In this document: in pieces, positions 42,327 through 59,500 of the stretch
Position numbering within the stretch: the first letter of the stretch is position 1
Layout of the letters: each line of letters begins with the position of its first letter
Assembly: GCA_009746045.1 (NCBI GenBank)
Contig: RPFO01000288.1
Location: 661,855-725,854 of the forward strand
Direction: 5' to 3'
From: Mesostigma viride
Taxonomy: Eukaryota > Streptophyta > Mesostigmatophyceae > Mesostigmatales > Mesostigmataceae
DNA: 64,000 bases
Notes under the pieces: generated by a model
What the model was told of the DNA's origin: nothing
Database searches by the model: none
The model's input: the letters and a program-made list of their open reading frames with translations, nothing else
Program-made: the position numbers and the translations under genes

Positions 42327-42898
42327 TGTTACGCCGCAAGCCTCGGCCTCCACCTCTACCTCTACCTGTCCTGATACTACCTAGACTAGTAAGGCCGCCT
42401 CTAGTTAAACCCCTAGCGAAAGACGAACGAGACGATCCAGATCTCAATGCATTTACATATGTGCTACTGTAATATGCCATAGGCCATTTAACCAAACCCG
42501 TTTACTCCAGGAATAGAGGAAGGAAACACAACTACACTGCCGTGACCCAAGCTTATATGTGTTAATTCATTTAACACACGCCGAGTGACCACACAAGGAG
42601 TGGAACGTGCATAAATGGTCACCAACGGTCCAACAGGCTCGGGCCGACCTGGCCCTCACCTGCAGAAACACAGAAACACAGGCAGGTGCACAGATGCACG
42701 CCGGTCCACTACATTCTACCGAAGGATAAGGACCACTAATAAAGTACGCGGCGCGGCGCCCAAAGGCACCCAATATACCATAGTACTGTTACGAGGACAA
42801 TCATGTCCCCGCTAGAACTACACGTAAACCTAGGAACAACCGAGGCCAAGGACCTAATTTACGTCCGTAACTATAACGAATTGTTACGCGACGTAACA
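42327..42898 (-). repeat. 5' LTR of the gypsy element
   Basis: 572 bp. On the minus strand it is followed within one base by TGGACTCGGAGGTAG (42325 downward), a candidate primer-binding site beginning with TGG; the matching tRNA was not identified. Confidence 0.95.
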
Positions 42899-43402
42899 CA
42901 CAGGTCGTAAAGCGAGGCGAAGTCCCCCCAGAAGAGGCAATGCAGAGCAGTTGCCGGGGACATGTTGGTCCAGTCGTGATCATCGACATTGAAAGGTTCA
43001 AGCCGAAAGCGCGGTTCTTTGGGGCGTGAAAACCCTCCGGTGTTGTCGGCTGGGCGGCTGCGTTTAGGGTCAGGCGATGCCGATGGCGAGGCATGGAGCC
43101 CGGGAGGTTGCTGGGCGACCACCAGTGCACGACTAGTGTCACCGCTGCCTGCCGGACCTGATGGCGAAGCTGCAGCCTGGGCTGCAGAATTTTCATGGCC
43201 GAGCACATCCGCCAAACTGCGTTGTGTCAAAGGACGTTTGCTCGTCATATATTGCGTTTTAGATTCGGAAAATTAAATCAGCATGTGCGTCTTAGAAAGA
43301 CGAAGCGATAGTGATATTCACGGCTAAATTCGGTGCTCAAACGTGAAAGTTATGAGCTCCGCCGTCAGCCATGGCTACCTCGTGGCTCGTGGCTCGTGGC
43401 TT
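42899..43402 (-). pseudogene. LINE family B copy 1, 5' UTR and ORF1 N-terminus
   Basis: ORF1 starts at 43248 (MTSKRPLTQRSLADV) and runs to the gypsy insertion point at LYDLC. It has the SPSASPDPKRSR and ISPATALHC-type segments found in copy 2. The 5' UTR (43249-43402) begins with three GTGGCTCGTG-like words, as in copy 2 at 45328-45352. ORF1 continues at 30105 beyond the gypsy element. Confidence 0.8.
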
Positions 43403-45352
43403 AAAAGGGGCATATGGCTTTTAATACATTCTGGGCTACTTCGTGCAAGAGTGGAATGTAAGCAACACCTGCTCTAGGTGCCTCAATTAAGGGCACCGGG
43501 ACCACCATGATGTCTCGGGTTCAACCCAACTAAGGGGATCCCGGCATGGGGGAGGAAGGCCATCATGGCTATACAAGAGCTAGGGCATGGCTTCTCAGCG
43601 GCAGAGAGCGTCTCTCTGCATAGGCATGGCATGGCTAAATTCTTAATGCAACATCCATGGGAGGTCCCATTATAGGCATGGCGTGGCAAAATTCTTAAAT
43701 GCATCATCCATGGCCATGCATTATGGGCGCACATGCGAGAGCTGGGGCCGCGTGGTAGGCTAAGCCTTACTAATCTACACTACTGCTATATTTCCTAGAC
43801 GCATGGCCCATGCGTCTGTCGGGTTGCTGGGGTGGCAGGGGGTGCCTGCCAGGGCTTGTGGTCGACGTGGATGACGTCCCCCCTCCAGTATACCGGTTTC
43901 CCCCCTGCGCTTTGCCGTATCTGGAGGTAGGTCGGCCATAGCTCGCGTCGCCGTTGTTGCTGGGCCAGGGTACGTCAGGTCGTCGTCCAGCGTGAAGTGA
44001 ATCCTCGAGAGCTTCTTGCGGTTGTTAAGAAACAACATCTTGTCCGCCATGTACTTAAAGGTGAGGAGCACGGGTGCCGGGCCCGCCTTACCCCGTGTGC
44101 GGGGGAGGCGAACAGCCGACATCCGCAGCTCACCGATAATGTGCATGGGGGCAAGAATGTGGCGCTTAAATGCCGTGAGAAGAGTCGTCGAGGTCTCATC
44201 TGCCGGCTGGTCGAAGTGCTTGACGATGACGTTGTGGCTGCGCTGGGTGCGGTCGGCCTCCTCGCGGAGGTCGAGGGCTTGTTGCTTAAGCTGTGCCGCG
44301 ATGGTGGAGGTGGTGGAGGTGGCGTGGTGCTTGAGCAGGTCCGCCCAGGTCTGGGTGGGAGGGGCATCGCCGCCTGGGCCAGCAGAGGCCGGCTGGGCAG
44401 CGATGTCCTTCACCGACTGGGCGGTGATGCCGGCGGTGTTCTTCAGGCATTCGATTGCGATGGCGGAGTCCTTGAGACGCTGGTCGATGTCGAGGAGCTG
44501 GGCTTTGATGTCGGCGGTGCACTATGGAGGTGGAGGTGGCAGTGGAGGTGGAGGCGAGGAGGGTGGAGGTGGAGGTGACGGTGGTGGAAATGTGAGGGAG
44601 CTCAGTAGCCAGCGTGCCGCCCATTGCCGCCACATCTGCGGCAAGGGGGGTCACGTGCTGCTGGAAGGCTTCCGTGAGGATGGAGCGGTATGCGACTGCG
44701 GAGATGGTGGGAGCCCAGATCTCGCCGTCAGACTTCGTCAGCAGGGAGCAGAGTAGCATGTGCGGAAGCTCGGGCCGGGGGTAGAGGCCCGTCAGCAGCA
44801 GGTCGCGGCTCTGTTTAAAATCAGTGCCGTAATATTCCAGGAGGCGGCGGATGCTGTGAAGGTGGAGGCACAGCTCAAGAAGCGAGGCGTAGTCCCCGAA
44901 GAAAATGCAATGCAGAGCAGTTGCCGGGGAAATGTTGTTGTACCAGTCGTGATCATCGGCATGGAAGGAGTGGAGCTTGAAACGCGGTTCGCGTGGAAAG
45001 GATGAGCGGCTGCGTTTAGGGTCTGGCGATGCCGATGGCGAGGCCGCGGAGGAGTGAACCACTAACGCTTGGCTAGGGTCACCGTTGCCTGCGAGGCCGG
45101 GAGGCAAAGCTGCAGCCGGAGCTGCAGGCGTAGTAGCTTGGCTCATCGCAGCTTCCAAACTGCGATTCGTCGAGTTGCGTTGGCTCGACATAATATTGCG
45201 CAATAGCTTCGGAAAATTATATCAGCATGTGCGTCGTAGAAAGACGCGTCGATTGTGATATTCACGGCTAAGTTCGGTGCTCATCAAACGTGAAAGTTAT
45301 GAGCTCTGCCGTCAGCCATGGCTACCTCGTGGCTCGTGGCTCGTGGCTCCCC
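43403..45352 (-). mobile_element. LINE family B copy 2: ORF1 and 3' UTR, no ORF2
   Basis: The 5' UTR is at 45352-45192. ORF1 starts at 45191 (MSSQRNSTNRS), shifts frame near 44400-44520 and ends at 43775. Its segments are PSASPDPKRSR, FPREPRFKLHSF, a Thr/Ser-rich middle, a helical region (QQALDLREEADRTQ) and a C-terminal RNA-binding-like part (HNVIVKHFDQPADETS, VLLTFKYMADK). The 3' UTR-like sequence (43774-43403) follows immediately. It abuts copy 1 head to tail in the same orientation. Confidence 0.8.
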
Positions 45353-45406
45353 ATCCAGCGAGGAATATGTGCTTGACGCCGCCAAGATCACGCCTAGTCA
45401 CGCCAT

Positions 45407-45748
45407 TAAATTAAATTAAATTTAAAGAAATTATAACATGCCTCCGTTGGGAGATCATGTAGCACATATTCCTTGATGGATGGGTGGAGTGGATGGAGCC
45501 GCGTAATCGGACTAACCTAACTATAAGCTATCTGGTCGAGAAAAAACCTAACTACCCTACTCATCAAATCGCCGCCGCCTCTTGGGGGGAGGTGGCTTGC
45601 CCACAGGGGCTGGCGTGTGAGCCTTGACAATTTTCTGCCACCGCGTCTTGTTCTGCATGGCAGTCCAAAGAAGGGAGAGAGAGTGGATGCGGTGTTCAAA
45701 CTGGGCTGGGACCACTAGGTCGTCCAGCAACGCCATGCAACGCCATGC
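45407..45748 (-). mobile_element. 5'-truncated LINE 3' end with 11-bp target-site duplication
   Basis: Flanked by AGTCACGCCAT at 45396-45406 and 45749-45759. On the minus strand it encodes the ORF2 C-terminus LLDDLVVPAQFEHRIHSLS ... KPPPPKRRRRFDE, as in the copy ending at 26129. CTCCCAACGGAGG and a (TTTAA)n-like tail follow. Confidence 0.9.
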
Positions 45749-45759
45749 AGTCACGCCAT

Positions 45760-46393
45760 GTGTCCTATAAATTATGACCGTATAATTACCGTAGTACGTA
45801 TCAAGGAGACAACTAGCGCAGGCCAGAAATCAATCGGGAGAATCCGGACCATGGTAGCTTGAGCCTGCCGTTATCTTGTCCGCGTGTTCGAGTCGTTCAG
45901 GATGATGAATTTATGAATGGTGATGGAAATGTGTAGCCTTGTGCATTGAAATTATGGCTGGCTTACGTGTACAGCGACTAGATGACCTAGACGGTGGGGC
46001 CGGACGTACGTATCAAGGATACAACAAGACGTACGTATATGTGCATTAGTACGTCCACGAGTACCTCACTCCGGGATGTGAGCCAATTAAAGCGTCGGAC
46101 CAATACCTAGTCTCACGGTGAGTGCGCACCTTTCCTGAAAACCAGGCGCCGAGTGTGTTTGCCGAGCGCACTCCAGTTCTATTTTCCTCGCGCCGTCCTC
46201 AAAAAGCCAACTTGAGCGCACTCCTTAACAATTCTGGCGACGGGGCGGTTTTGGAGCTCGCTCCATGTCTCTCAGAGCCCCGTCGAAACTTGGAGTGGGC
46301 AGTTTTGCTGTGACGTCCTCTCCCCTTGTTTTAGGGGTCGATTGTTTGTACCCAGTGATCGCGCAGTGCTGTGATTTCATTAATTAGTCCTCC
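45760..46393. other. Intergenic region with an unclassified repeat copy
   Basis: 45793-45970 shares an extended match with 48212-48240 plus 48494-48625 (ACAAC-AGCGCAGGC-AGAA, GGACCATGGTAGC, ATGGCTGGCT-ACG). The rest is the downstream flank of PRP31; no supported coding sequence. Confidence 0.5.
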
Positions 46394-46706
46394 TGCGCAT
46401 TTCTGCATGAGTGCTTTGCGGCTCTTCTCAAAGGCATAAATTTGGGCATTTATTTGATTCAACAGTATGACAGAAATTTTCGTTGACTTTAAAACCTATA
46501 CTGTGCATTTCTGCATAAGTGCTTTGTGGCTCTTATTAAAGGCATAAATTTGGGCATTTGTTTTATTCAACAATACGACTGAAATTTTCGTTTACTTTAC
46601 AACCTATACTGCGCATTTCTGCTGAAGTGCTTTGTGGCTCTTATCAAAGGCATAAATTTGGGCATTTGTTTGATTCAACAATATGACTGAAATTTTCCTT
46701 TACAAC

Positions 46707-46709
<3 letters not shown>
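46394..46709 (-). repeat. About 109-bp tandem repeat, ~3 copies, starting at the PRP31 stop codon
   Basis: Each copy holds GCATTTCTGC, GGCATAAATTTGGGCATTT, and GAAATTTTCGTT and ends in ACCTATAC, which in the last copy includes the PRP31 stop codon on the minus strand. It would form the 3' UTR or 3' flank. Confidence 0.85.
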
Positions 46710-52647
<5,938 letters not shown>

Positions 52648-52656
52648 TATTACCAC

Positions 52657-53573
52657 GTTGGCTGAAACAAAACGTGATCGTAACTAGCTGGGGCAAACCT
52701 CGATCAGTAAAATGTCACACAGTTTCTTACACCCTCAAGCCCGCTAGAACGTTCATCTTATAATTATGAACCATCTGATAGAAGGGTTGGCTTTGAGCAT
52801 GTGAGGCAAGAACGGTGGGGAAATGAAAGCTTTGCTACCCTTTGATGTCACAAGTTGCAGACATAGCCGAGGAAATTACTATAAACCCTTCTTGGCTTAA
52901 TGTCTTTGCCTGGAAGAGTCGCGATTCACTGATGTAGGTTGGTCTCTTGAACAAGAAACCTGCAGACAAGCGGAGGACGGATGAAACTAATGCTGCCAAA
53001 CTGTCCCTGTATGGTGCGGTCTAGGACGGCTACTGACAAAGTGAGCGCTAATAAGAGAATTACTTCTTAAGTTGAGTACGTGCCCATTTGAACCAACTTA
53101 AGTACGGAAATCGCTGGGCACCTGATATTTTTATTATATAGTAGAGTCTAGGCACATCCCAACAGGCAAACTACGCTTCCGTCGTGCCACTGGCCTGGTC
53201 ACGTGCTGCCCGCCATCAGGGTTGGCCACAGCTTTTTCTTCTATCTCGCGGACGACCATGGCATGCTTTGCATCTGTCACTGGAAACATCGGTTTGTTAA
53301 TTTTATGCTGCACGTCTCCTGCAAGGCAGCTGGCTATGAAGATCTTAATTACTTTCAGCAACTGGCGGTGGCCCGAGATCAGCTTTTAGTGGATGCTGAC
53401 AAGACGTCGAAAATGATAGCAGACATACCGTAGCGAGCTGGAGAAGCCGGGGGGGTTGCCTTCTAACGCCATGCTTTTTTCCGGATATCTTTGTCTATGA
53501 GGACCATCAGAATGTCATAACGTGCATTTGGTGCGTATGATGACTTAATCATAAACTGCAGCTGTCTATAGCA
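52657..53573. other. Divergent intergenic region between PRP31 and sialidase
   Basis: Likely holds both promoters. A minus-strand frame at 53361-53134 (75 residues, REIEEKAVANPDGGQHVTRP) has normal amino-acid composition and could be an exon of an unseen small gene, but nothing else supports it. Confidence 0.4.
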
Positions 53574-56500
53574 ATGTCGCCAGTATGGCACTGGCAACAA
53601 CAGCTACGAGCAACCATCCCTTCCTTGCTTCTACTATGCGCTATTGGCCTAACTCTTCTTTTGATACTGCCAGCGTACTACACGGCGTCACCTCACCATC
53701 ACGCATACCGCCACCGTCTTCATCCCCATCATTCCACTGGCGAGGATGCGATACCTGGCGGCGTCGGGGCGGGTGAGCAAGGGGCGGGAAAACATGATGA
53801 TACTCATTGGGCCACTAAGCATCACCACCAAGGACGCCATCGCCACAACCAAGCCAAGCGCTTGCCAGCTCGTCCGGCTGGAGATGACGCGGGTCAGGCT
53901 CCCCAGCGCCTCCCGACGCTCAACATGCAGGAATCGCCGTCGCGAGGCGCGGCAGCATCCCCCGCTTTCCCCGCTGAGGTTACAGAGCCGCTGAAGGCTG
54001 GGCTGCCGAGCACGCCGGAGCGCTTAGGGCAGTCAACGTCGTTCCCAGGATTAGAGCCCATCGACCAGGGAATGGGAAGGGTAGCAATTGCTGATGCCAG
54101 CGATGATGCCCCACCAGCAACGTCATCCCTGGAGGTACCCCTGAACCAGGCCCCACTGTCGCCCCTGTCCTCCCAAGCTATAAACACCAACGCAAATGAT
54201 GTAGCCGCAGGATTATTGGACCCGCGTGCAGGCAGCCAGGGATCAGTGCCCAGCCTCCCACCCCCGCAGGTGGACGATGGCGCCCTGAGCATGAGTACCC
54301 CCTTCCCTCTGTTTGTGTACGGGGGCAGGTGGGCACCCTCCAAAGAGCAGGCGACCCTCTCGACCCTCGCCGCGCCCACCCCGCTGGCCTACTCGCCCTC
54401 GCTGCTGCCGCTGACACGCCGCCGTCTGCTGTTGGCATGGGTGGGTTCCACGCTGGAGGGTGCAGAAGACGCCAGCATCATAGTGGCCACATGCCAGCTG
54501 GTGTCGGCAGGCAGTGTACCGGGGGCAAGCTCGTTGCCACCGCAGGGAGAGGGCCAGGGGCAGCCGTCGGCGGGGACGGCGTGCGTGTGGTCGGAGCCCG
54601 CGGTTGCTGCCAAGGTGGGGCCCCGTTGCGTGGTGTGCTCTTATGCCATACACGCTTGGGTAGCACAGTAGGTTGTGTAGCATAGTAGATTGTGTAGCAT
54701 GGTAGATTGTGTAGCATAGTAGATTGTGTGGCATAGTAGATTGTGTAGCATAGTAGGCATAGTACACGTCATTGTCCAAGATGGGTCAAGGGTGGTGAGC
54801 CCTAGGCTGAGTGGTGGGCTGCCATGTGGGAGGTTGCTTGCGGCAGTCATTGATCTGTCGTGCACCGATAGATGACAACGCGCCACGTGTCATCGACCAC
54901 AAGTTTCCTTGCAGGTCCTGATGGCTCCACGCTGGCAACCATAGCACGGTGGCTGTGGGCACGCTGGCACGAGCGACTGGTCGCTGCAGCAGCGCTGGTA
55001 GCCGGAACGATGTATTGTCCGCCGTTCGATGATGTCGTCACTTGCACGTGGACGGTGGCATCACTTGAAGCCTGGTACCCTGTTCCACATCGCGCCGGCT
55101 GTGTGGACAGCGTTTGTGCCGCAGCATCGTGTGTGTGATCATTTCGATCGCAGGGAACGTGGCGTGGGGATCTGTCCTATGATTGCACGCCTTGGTATGG
55201 CCCCATCGTGTGTGGTTGGCCCCATGGTGTGTTCATGGGGCAATTAGAGCGCGTGGGCAGAGGGCATGCGCAGGTATCCACACACGAGGCGTGCGCTGCG
55301 TCTCCACGTGAGCAGAGGACGCCAGGTGTCGCAGGCACAGCGTTGGCTCCTGCATCGGCCAGGCATTGATAATGTTTATGGGTTGCGCGCGGTGCTGGAA
55401 GGGGATGCGCACTGCAGGGCTCGGTAGCGCCGCTGGAAGGGGAGGGGGAGGGCACAGAGCAGACCCTAGAGGGAGAGGGGAGCGCGTGGGGGGAAGAGGG
55501 GAGATGGGGGCATGGGCGGAGAGAGGAGAGGGCAGGGAGAGAGGAGTGGGGAAGGCGGACACCTGCTGGTCAGATGGCGGTGCCAGCATCAACATCCTTG
55601 GCAGCAGTGGAGGTCCCTTGTGCTGTGTGTGCTGAGACGTGGCAACGGAGGAGGAGAGCGCGCCTGCGGGCCTGTGCAGCCGTGGGGAGGAGCCGTGTGC
55701 AACTATAATGCCGTGGGAGGTGTGCACGTTTGGGTATTGCGCCCGTGCAGCCATGGGGCGCTGTGTGCAAGAGCCGCGCAAAGCACGTGTTTAACCATAG
55801 GAAAGGTGCCCTAGTCAAATGTGCTCATCGGGGGCTCTGACCAGGTGCGCTATTCAAGTGTGCTGATCGGGTGCTCTAATCAGCACAGGTGCACTAGCCA
55901 AGTGTGCTGATCGGGTGCTCTCTTCCCCCCCCCACAGACACAAACACAATGTCCAAACGGTGCATCGTGTGCCCTTGACCCCCCCTGCACCCCCCCTCAA
56001 CCACGTCCATCCCCCCTCGGCGCCTGCACTGCACCAGGTGCACCGCAACGTGCCGTTTGCCGGCATAACGACGCCATCGATGCCCCCCAAGCGGGGCGGG
56101 GAGCCACACTGGTCCCCTCAGCTCTTCTGCGGCGACGCACCCCTCCCTGCAGGACACGGCAGCAACCGCAGCAGCGGTGGCACGCCCTCGGGTCATGACG
56201 GGCACTCGTCGCCGCCCCTGCCGCCATCACGCGAGTGCGGTGGCCCCGTCCTCCTGTTCTTCAAGGTCGGGTGGACGAGTGCGCGGTGGGAGACCTTTTT
56301 GTCGCGGTCGCATGACGGTGGCGCCAGCTGGACACCCCCGCGGCCGCTGGTGAAGGGTGACGTCGGTGGCAGGTGACAGCTGGCACGCGGGTGTGGGGTG
56401 GGGGGTGGTGGCATGTGCTGGCAGGGAAGTAATCAGGAGGACAGGGTCATGACGTGCGCAGAAAGGAAGCAGTTTGAATGAACCTTTTGAGTGCACAAGT

Positions 56501-59500
56501 GAAACCGACTTGTGCTGTGGCAGGGCAGACAGCCTTGTCCAGCCCGGTTTCTGCTAGCCTGTGCTGGACGCGGGGGAGGGGTTGGCTGGTCCGCGCTCAC
56601 TGCATCAACCACTCCGGAGTTGGTCCATGCTCTTGCATACGTCACTGCTTTTAGGGGCAATCGCGTACATGTTGATGTGCGCTGCCATCATCACTCTGAC
56701 ATGGGCACGCCTGTTTTCGGATTGGCCCTGTGAGAGGTGTGGCATGCGCGCCCGCATGACCCAGAGTTTGGTGCCGTATCAGCACGGGTGGCCCCCCCTG
56801 CTGCGTGGGTAGCTTTGTGGCCCCCCCTGCTGGCTGCGTTACACGCACGGTGCTGCTAGCACACGCCTACGGCAGTGCCATGGATGCCACAAACGCCGGG
56901 CGTCGCTGGCCGTGGGTACGGGCATGCAGCAGACGCCGCCCCATGTGCTGCGGAGCGTGGAAGACACTTGCACGTGGTTGTAGCTTGTCTTGCTTCACAC
57001 CATCGCACCTGCATGCTGACTGGCGTGGCAAGTACCCCATCTACAGCAGGGCCAGCACATCCGTCCCGGTCAAGTGTCGCTGCTCCCCCTTTTAATTTTC
57101 TCCCCCTGTTTGGTTCCTAATCGATTCCATCTCTTTCCCACCCACCTCCCTGTGGCCTACAGGGGCCCCACCAGGAGCAAGCCGGTGTGGCTGTCCGACG
57201 GCTCCATCCTGGCAGGTGAGCTGCTGCGTCTGCACGTCCTGGCAGAAGGGCAGAAGGGCAGAAGGGCAGAAGGGCAACAGCGGCTAGGGGCCAATCGATC
57301 CCGCTGCCCATGAGTACTTCATGGGAGAATGCCCGAACTGGTCTCGGCCGCGTGGTCACAGTCCCCTCCCCCTCAAGTTCTTGGATAGCTGTTGCATCTG
57401 GTTGTGCTGCGGCATGGCATCGTTGCGACACTAACAACAGGGCTGTCAGGCAGCCAGCGGGCGTGCAGGGTTTAGCCCCACCCAGATGTTCAGTAATCTC
57501 CATGCATGGGCCCCCGTTGCATCGCCATCCAGGCCACCCTGTTCTCGCGGTTGTGCGAGTCCCTTCGCAAGTGCCCTGGCCACCAGTCAACGGTGGCACC
57601 GTCCTTGGCGCTGTGCGCAGGTGCTGAGAGAGCGGGGGTTGGTTTCCGTTCTTGTTGGGCTGTGTTGGATGGGGGGCATGTGGGGTGGGGGGTGGGGCTA
57701 CTGCTCACCACGGTTGTCTGGCCTCGTGTCCTAGGTGGCCCGTTGACGATGGTGTCCATGGCTCATCCGCTGCACGTGCCGCGTCCATGGGGTCCTCTGG
57801 CTGGCCCCCAGCACGTTTCTCTGACGTTGCTGCCCCCGCCCTCCGACTACAACACCTGCTTGCCCTAGCGTGAGCAATGGACATGCAACTTCCACGCACA
57901 CTCGACCTAAACGCAGCACAGACCCCGAGCCCACGGCGACGAGAACCTCTGGCCAAACAGCCCTGACGCAGCCTCCCACGCCCTGTGCCCTGTCTCTGCA
58001 CTGTCCCCTTGCTGATGTCATGGTGCTGACATCACCGTGCGCGTGGTCCCCATGGCCTACCCCACCCCCCACCCCATGGCTGCGCCTGCCAGGGGGCGGC
58101 CTGGACGGCCCCTTGGGCAGGGAGGGCCGCGTCCACCGCGCATTTGTCGACCGCTCGGCCGATGGGGGCGACACCTGGCAGCGATCCCAGGAGGTGAGCA
58201 CGGCGGCCGTGTGGATAGGGGGCAGGTGTGCAAGGGGATAAGTGTCTCATGCTGGTGGTGGTGGCATGAGTGCGCATCGTGCAAACAGGTGGGCGGGAGC
58301 ATGTTGGTGTGAGCGCGATGCAAGGTGGTGAGCCGCGTGTCGCCTTGTAGATATGGGACAGGGTTCCGCAGGGACAGGGTGCAGCGGGGCAACGAGCCCC
58401 GCTGCTGGGCATGGGGTGGCAGCGGCATGTTGGCGCAGCGGTGCATGGAGGCCAGCTAAGGGGCGTATTTGTGACCAACAAGCCTGCATGCACCGCTGAC
58501 CAGCAACGGTACAAGGGAGGCACGCAACTTGGGCTTGTTGTTCCCAGCAAGCAGGAGCCGCATGATGTGGTGGTCATGTCCATGGCCCTCGCCACCCCCT
58601 CACGACGCATGCTCGTGTGGCCGTGGGTCCTGAAAATGTCAGTGGCTTCTCACAAGCGGGCGCAATGCTGGCTTGCACGGCCCAACCACCGTGGTACCCC
58701 AGGGTGCTGCCGGTAAGGCTGAGAAGTCTCTGGGATGTTTACAATGCGGGGGTTTACCACGTTTGCGATAGGGGGGGGACCCTCACTACAGTAGCCATGT
58801 TTGCTCCTTGTTCGCAAGCCTCAAGAAGTGTGCTGAGTTGGCACCACACCCTACATCTCCTCCTGTGGTGTCCCTGCCACGTCGGCGCCACCTGGCAGAT
58901 ACGGCCACATGACAAATCTTCGGGCGTCAGCGCCCCCACCCTGTGGGAGTCCAAAGCCGGTGCCGTCCACCTGCTGATGGGCGGGCGCCGGGCGGGCGCC
59001 AAAGGCAAAGGGGTACGTGCCGCGCATGGGGTGTTGGGAAGGGTGTGGCCTAGTGGGGTGAAGGGGAGGGTGCACAGGGGAGGACACCTCTGCTCCGTGG
59101 GGCCCATGACGGGGAATGAGCAGAAGCGGCTGCCATGCGGACGCGGCCGAGGTGGTGCTGGCAACAAGGGGGCGGTAAAGTCAGGGTGTGCCTCGGTAAG
59201 GACACAGACCCATGACTTGCACATGGGATGCCTCCAAGGCATGGCAGGGCCTCATGTTGTTCATACTGCTAGGGTTGCAAGACTTAAGGTAGAAACTGGT
59301 TGTACGGTCAGCAAGCTACATCATCCCATGGTACTGTTGGTATTATAGTTAGGTTGCCCATGCTTGATGTCGTATGTGGTATCTTCCACAGCGCGTGTCA
59401 TGATGATCTGCAGCCAGCTCTTTTCAAACGGATTGGATATCACCATGATCAAGAAGTGCGTCTGCAGGGCATCAATGTGCATATTGTTACAACACGGCCC

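Larger units (their letters stand above)
30111..42898 (-). mobile_element. Ty3/gypsy chromovirus LTR retrotransposon, 12.8 kb including a nested insert
   Basis: Two 572-bp LTRs bound the element, with a 5-bp CACAG duplication at 30106-30110 and 42899-42903. The LTR ends are TGTTACG...CGTAACA. Transcription runs leftward: LTR, leader, viroplasmin-like ORF, gag, CCHC finger, protease, RT, RNase H, integrase with chromodomain, an extra 814-residue ORF, purine tract, LTR. Without the nested element it is about 10.8 kb. Only two LTR differences are visible, so the insertion is young, yet gag-pol has frameshifts. Confidence 0.95.

Noticed and set aside
55233-55814. 182-residue minus and 100-residue plus frames
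   Set aside because: Low-complexity sequence within sialidase intron 1; no splice or family support.
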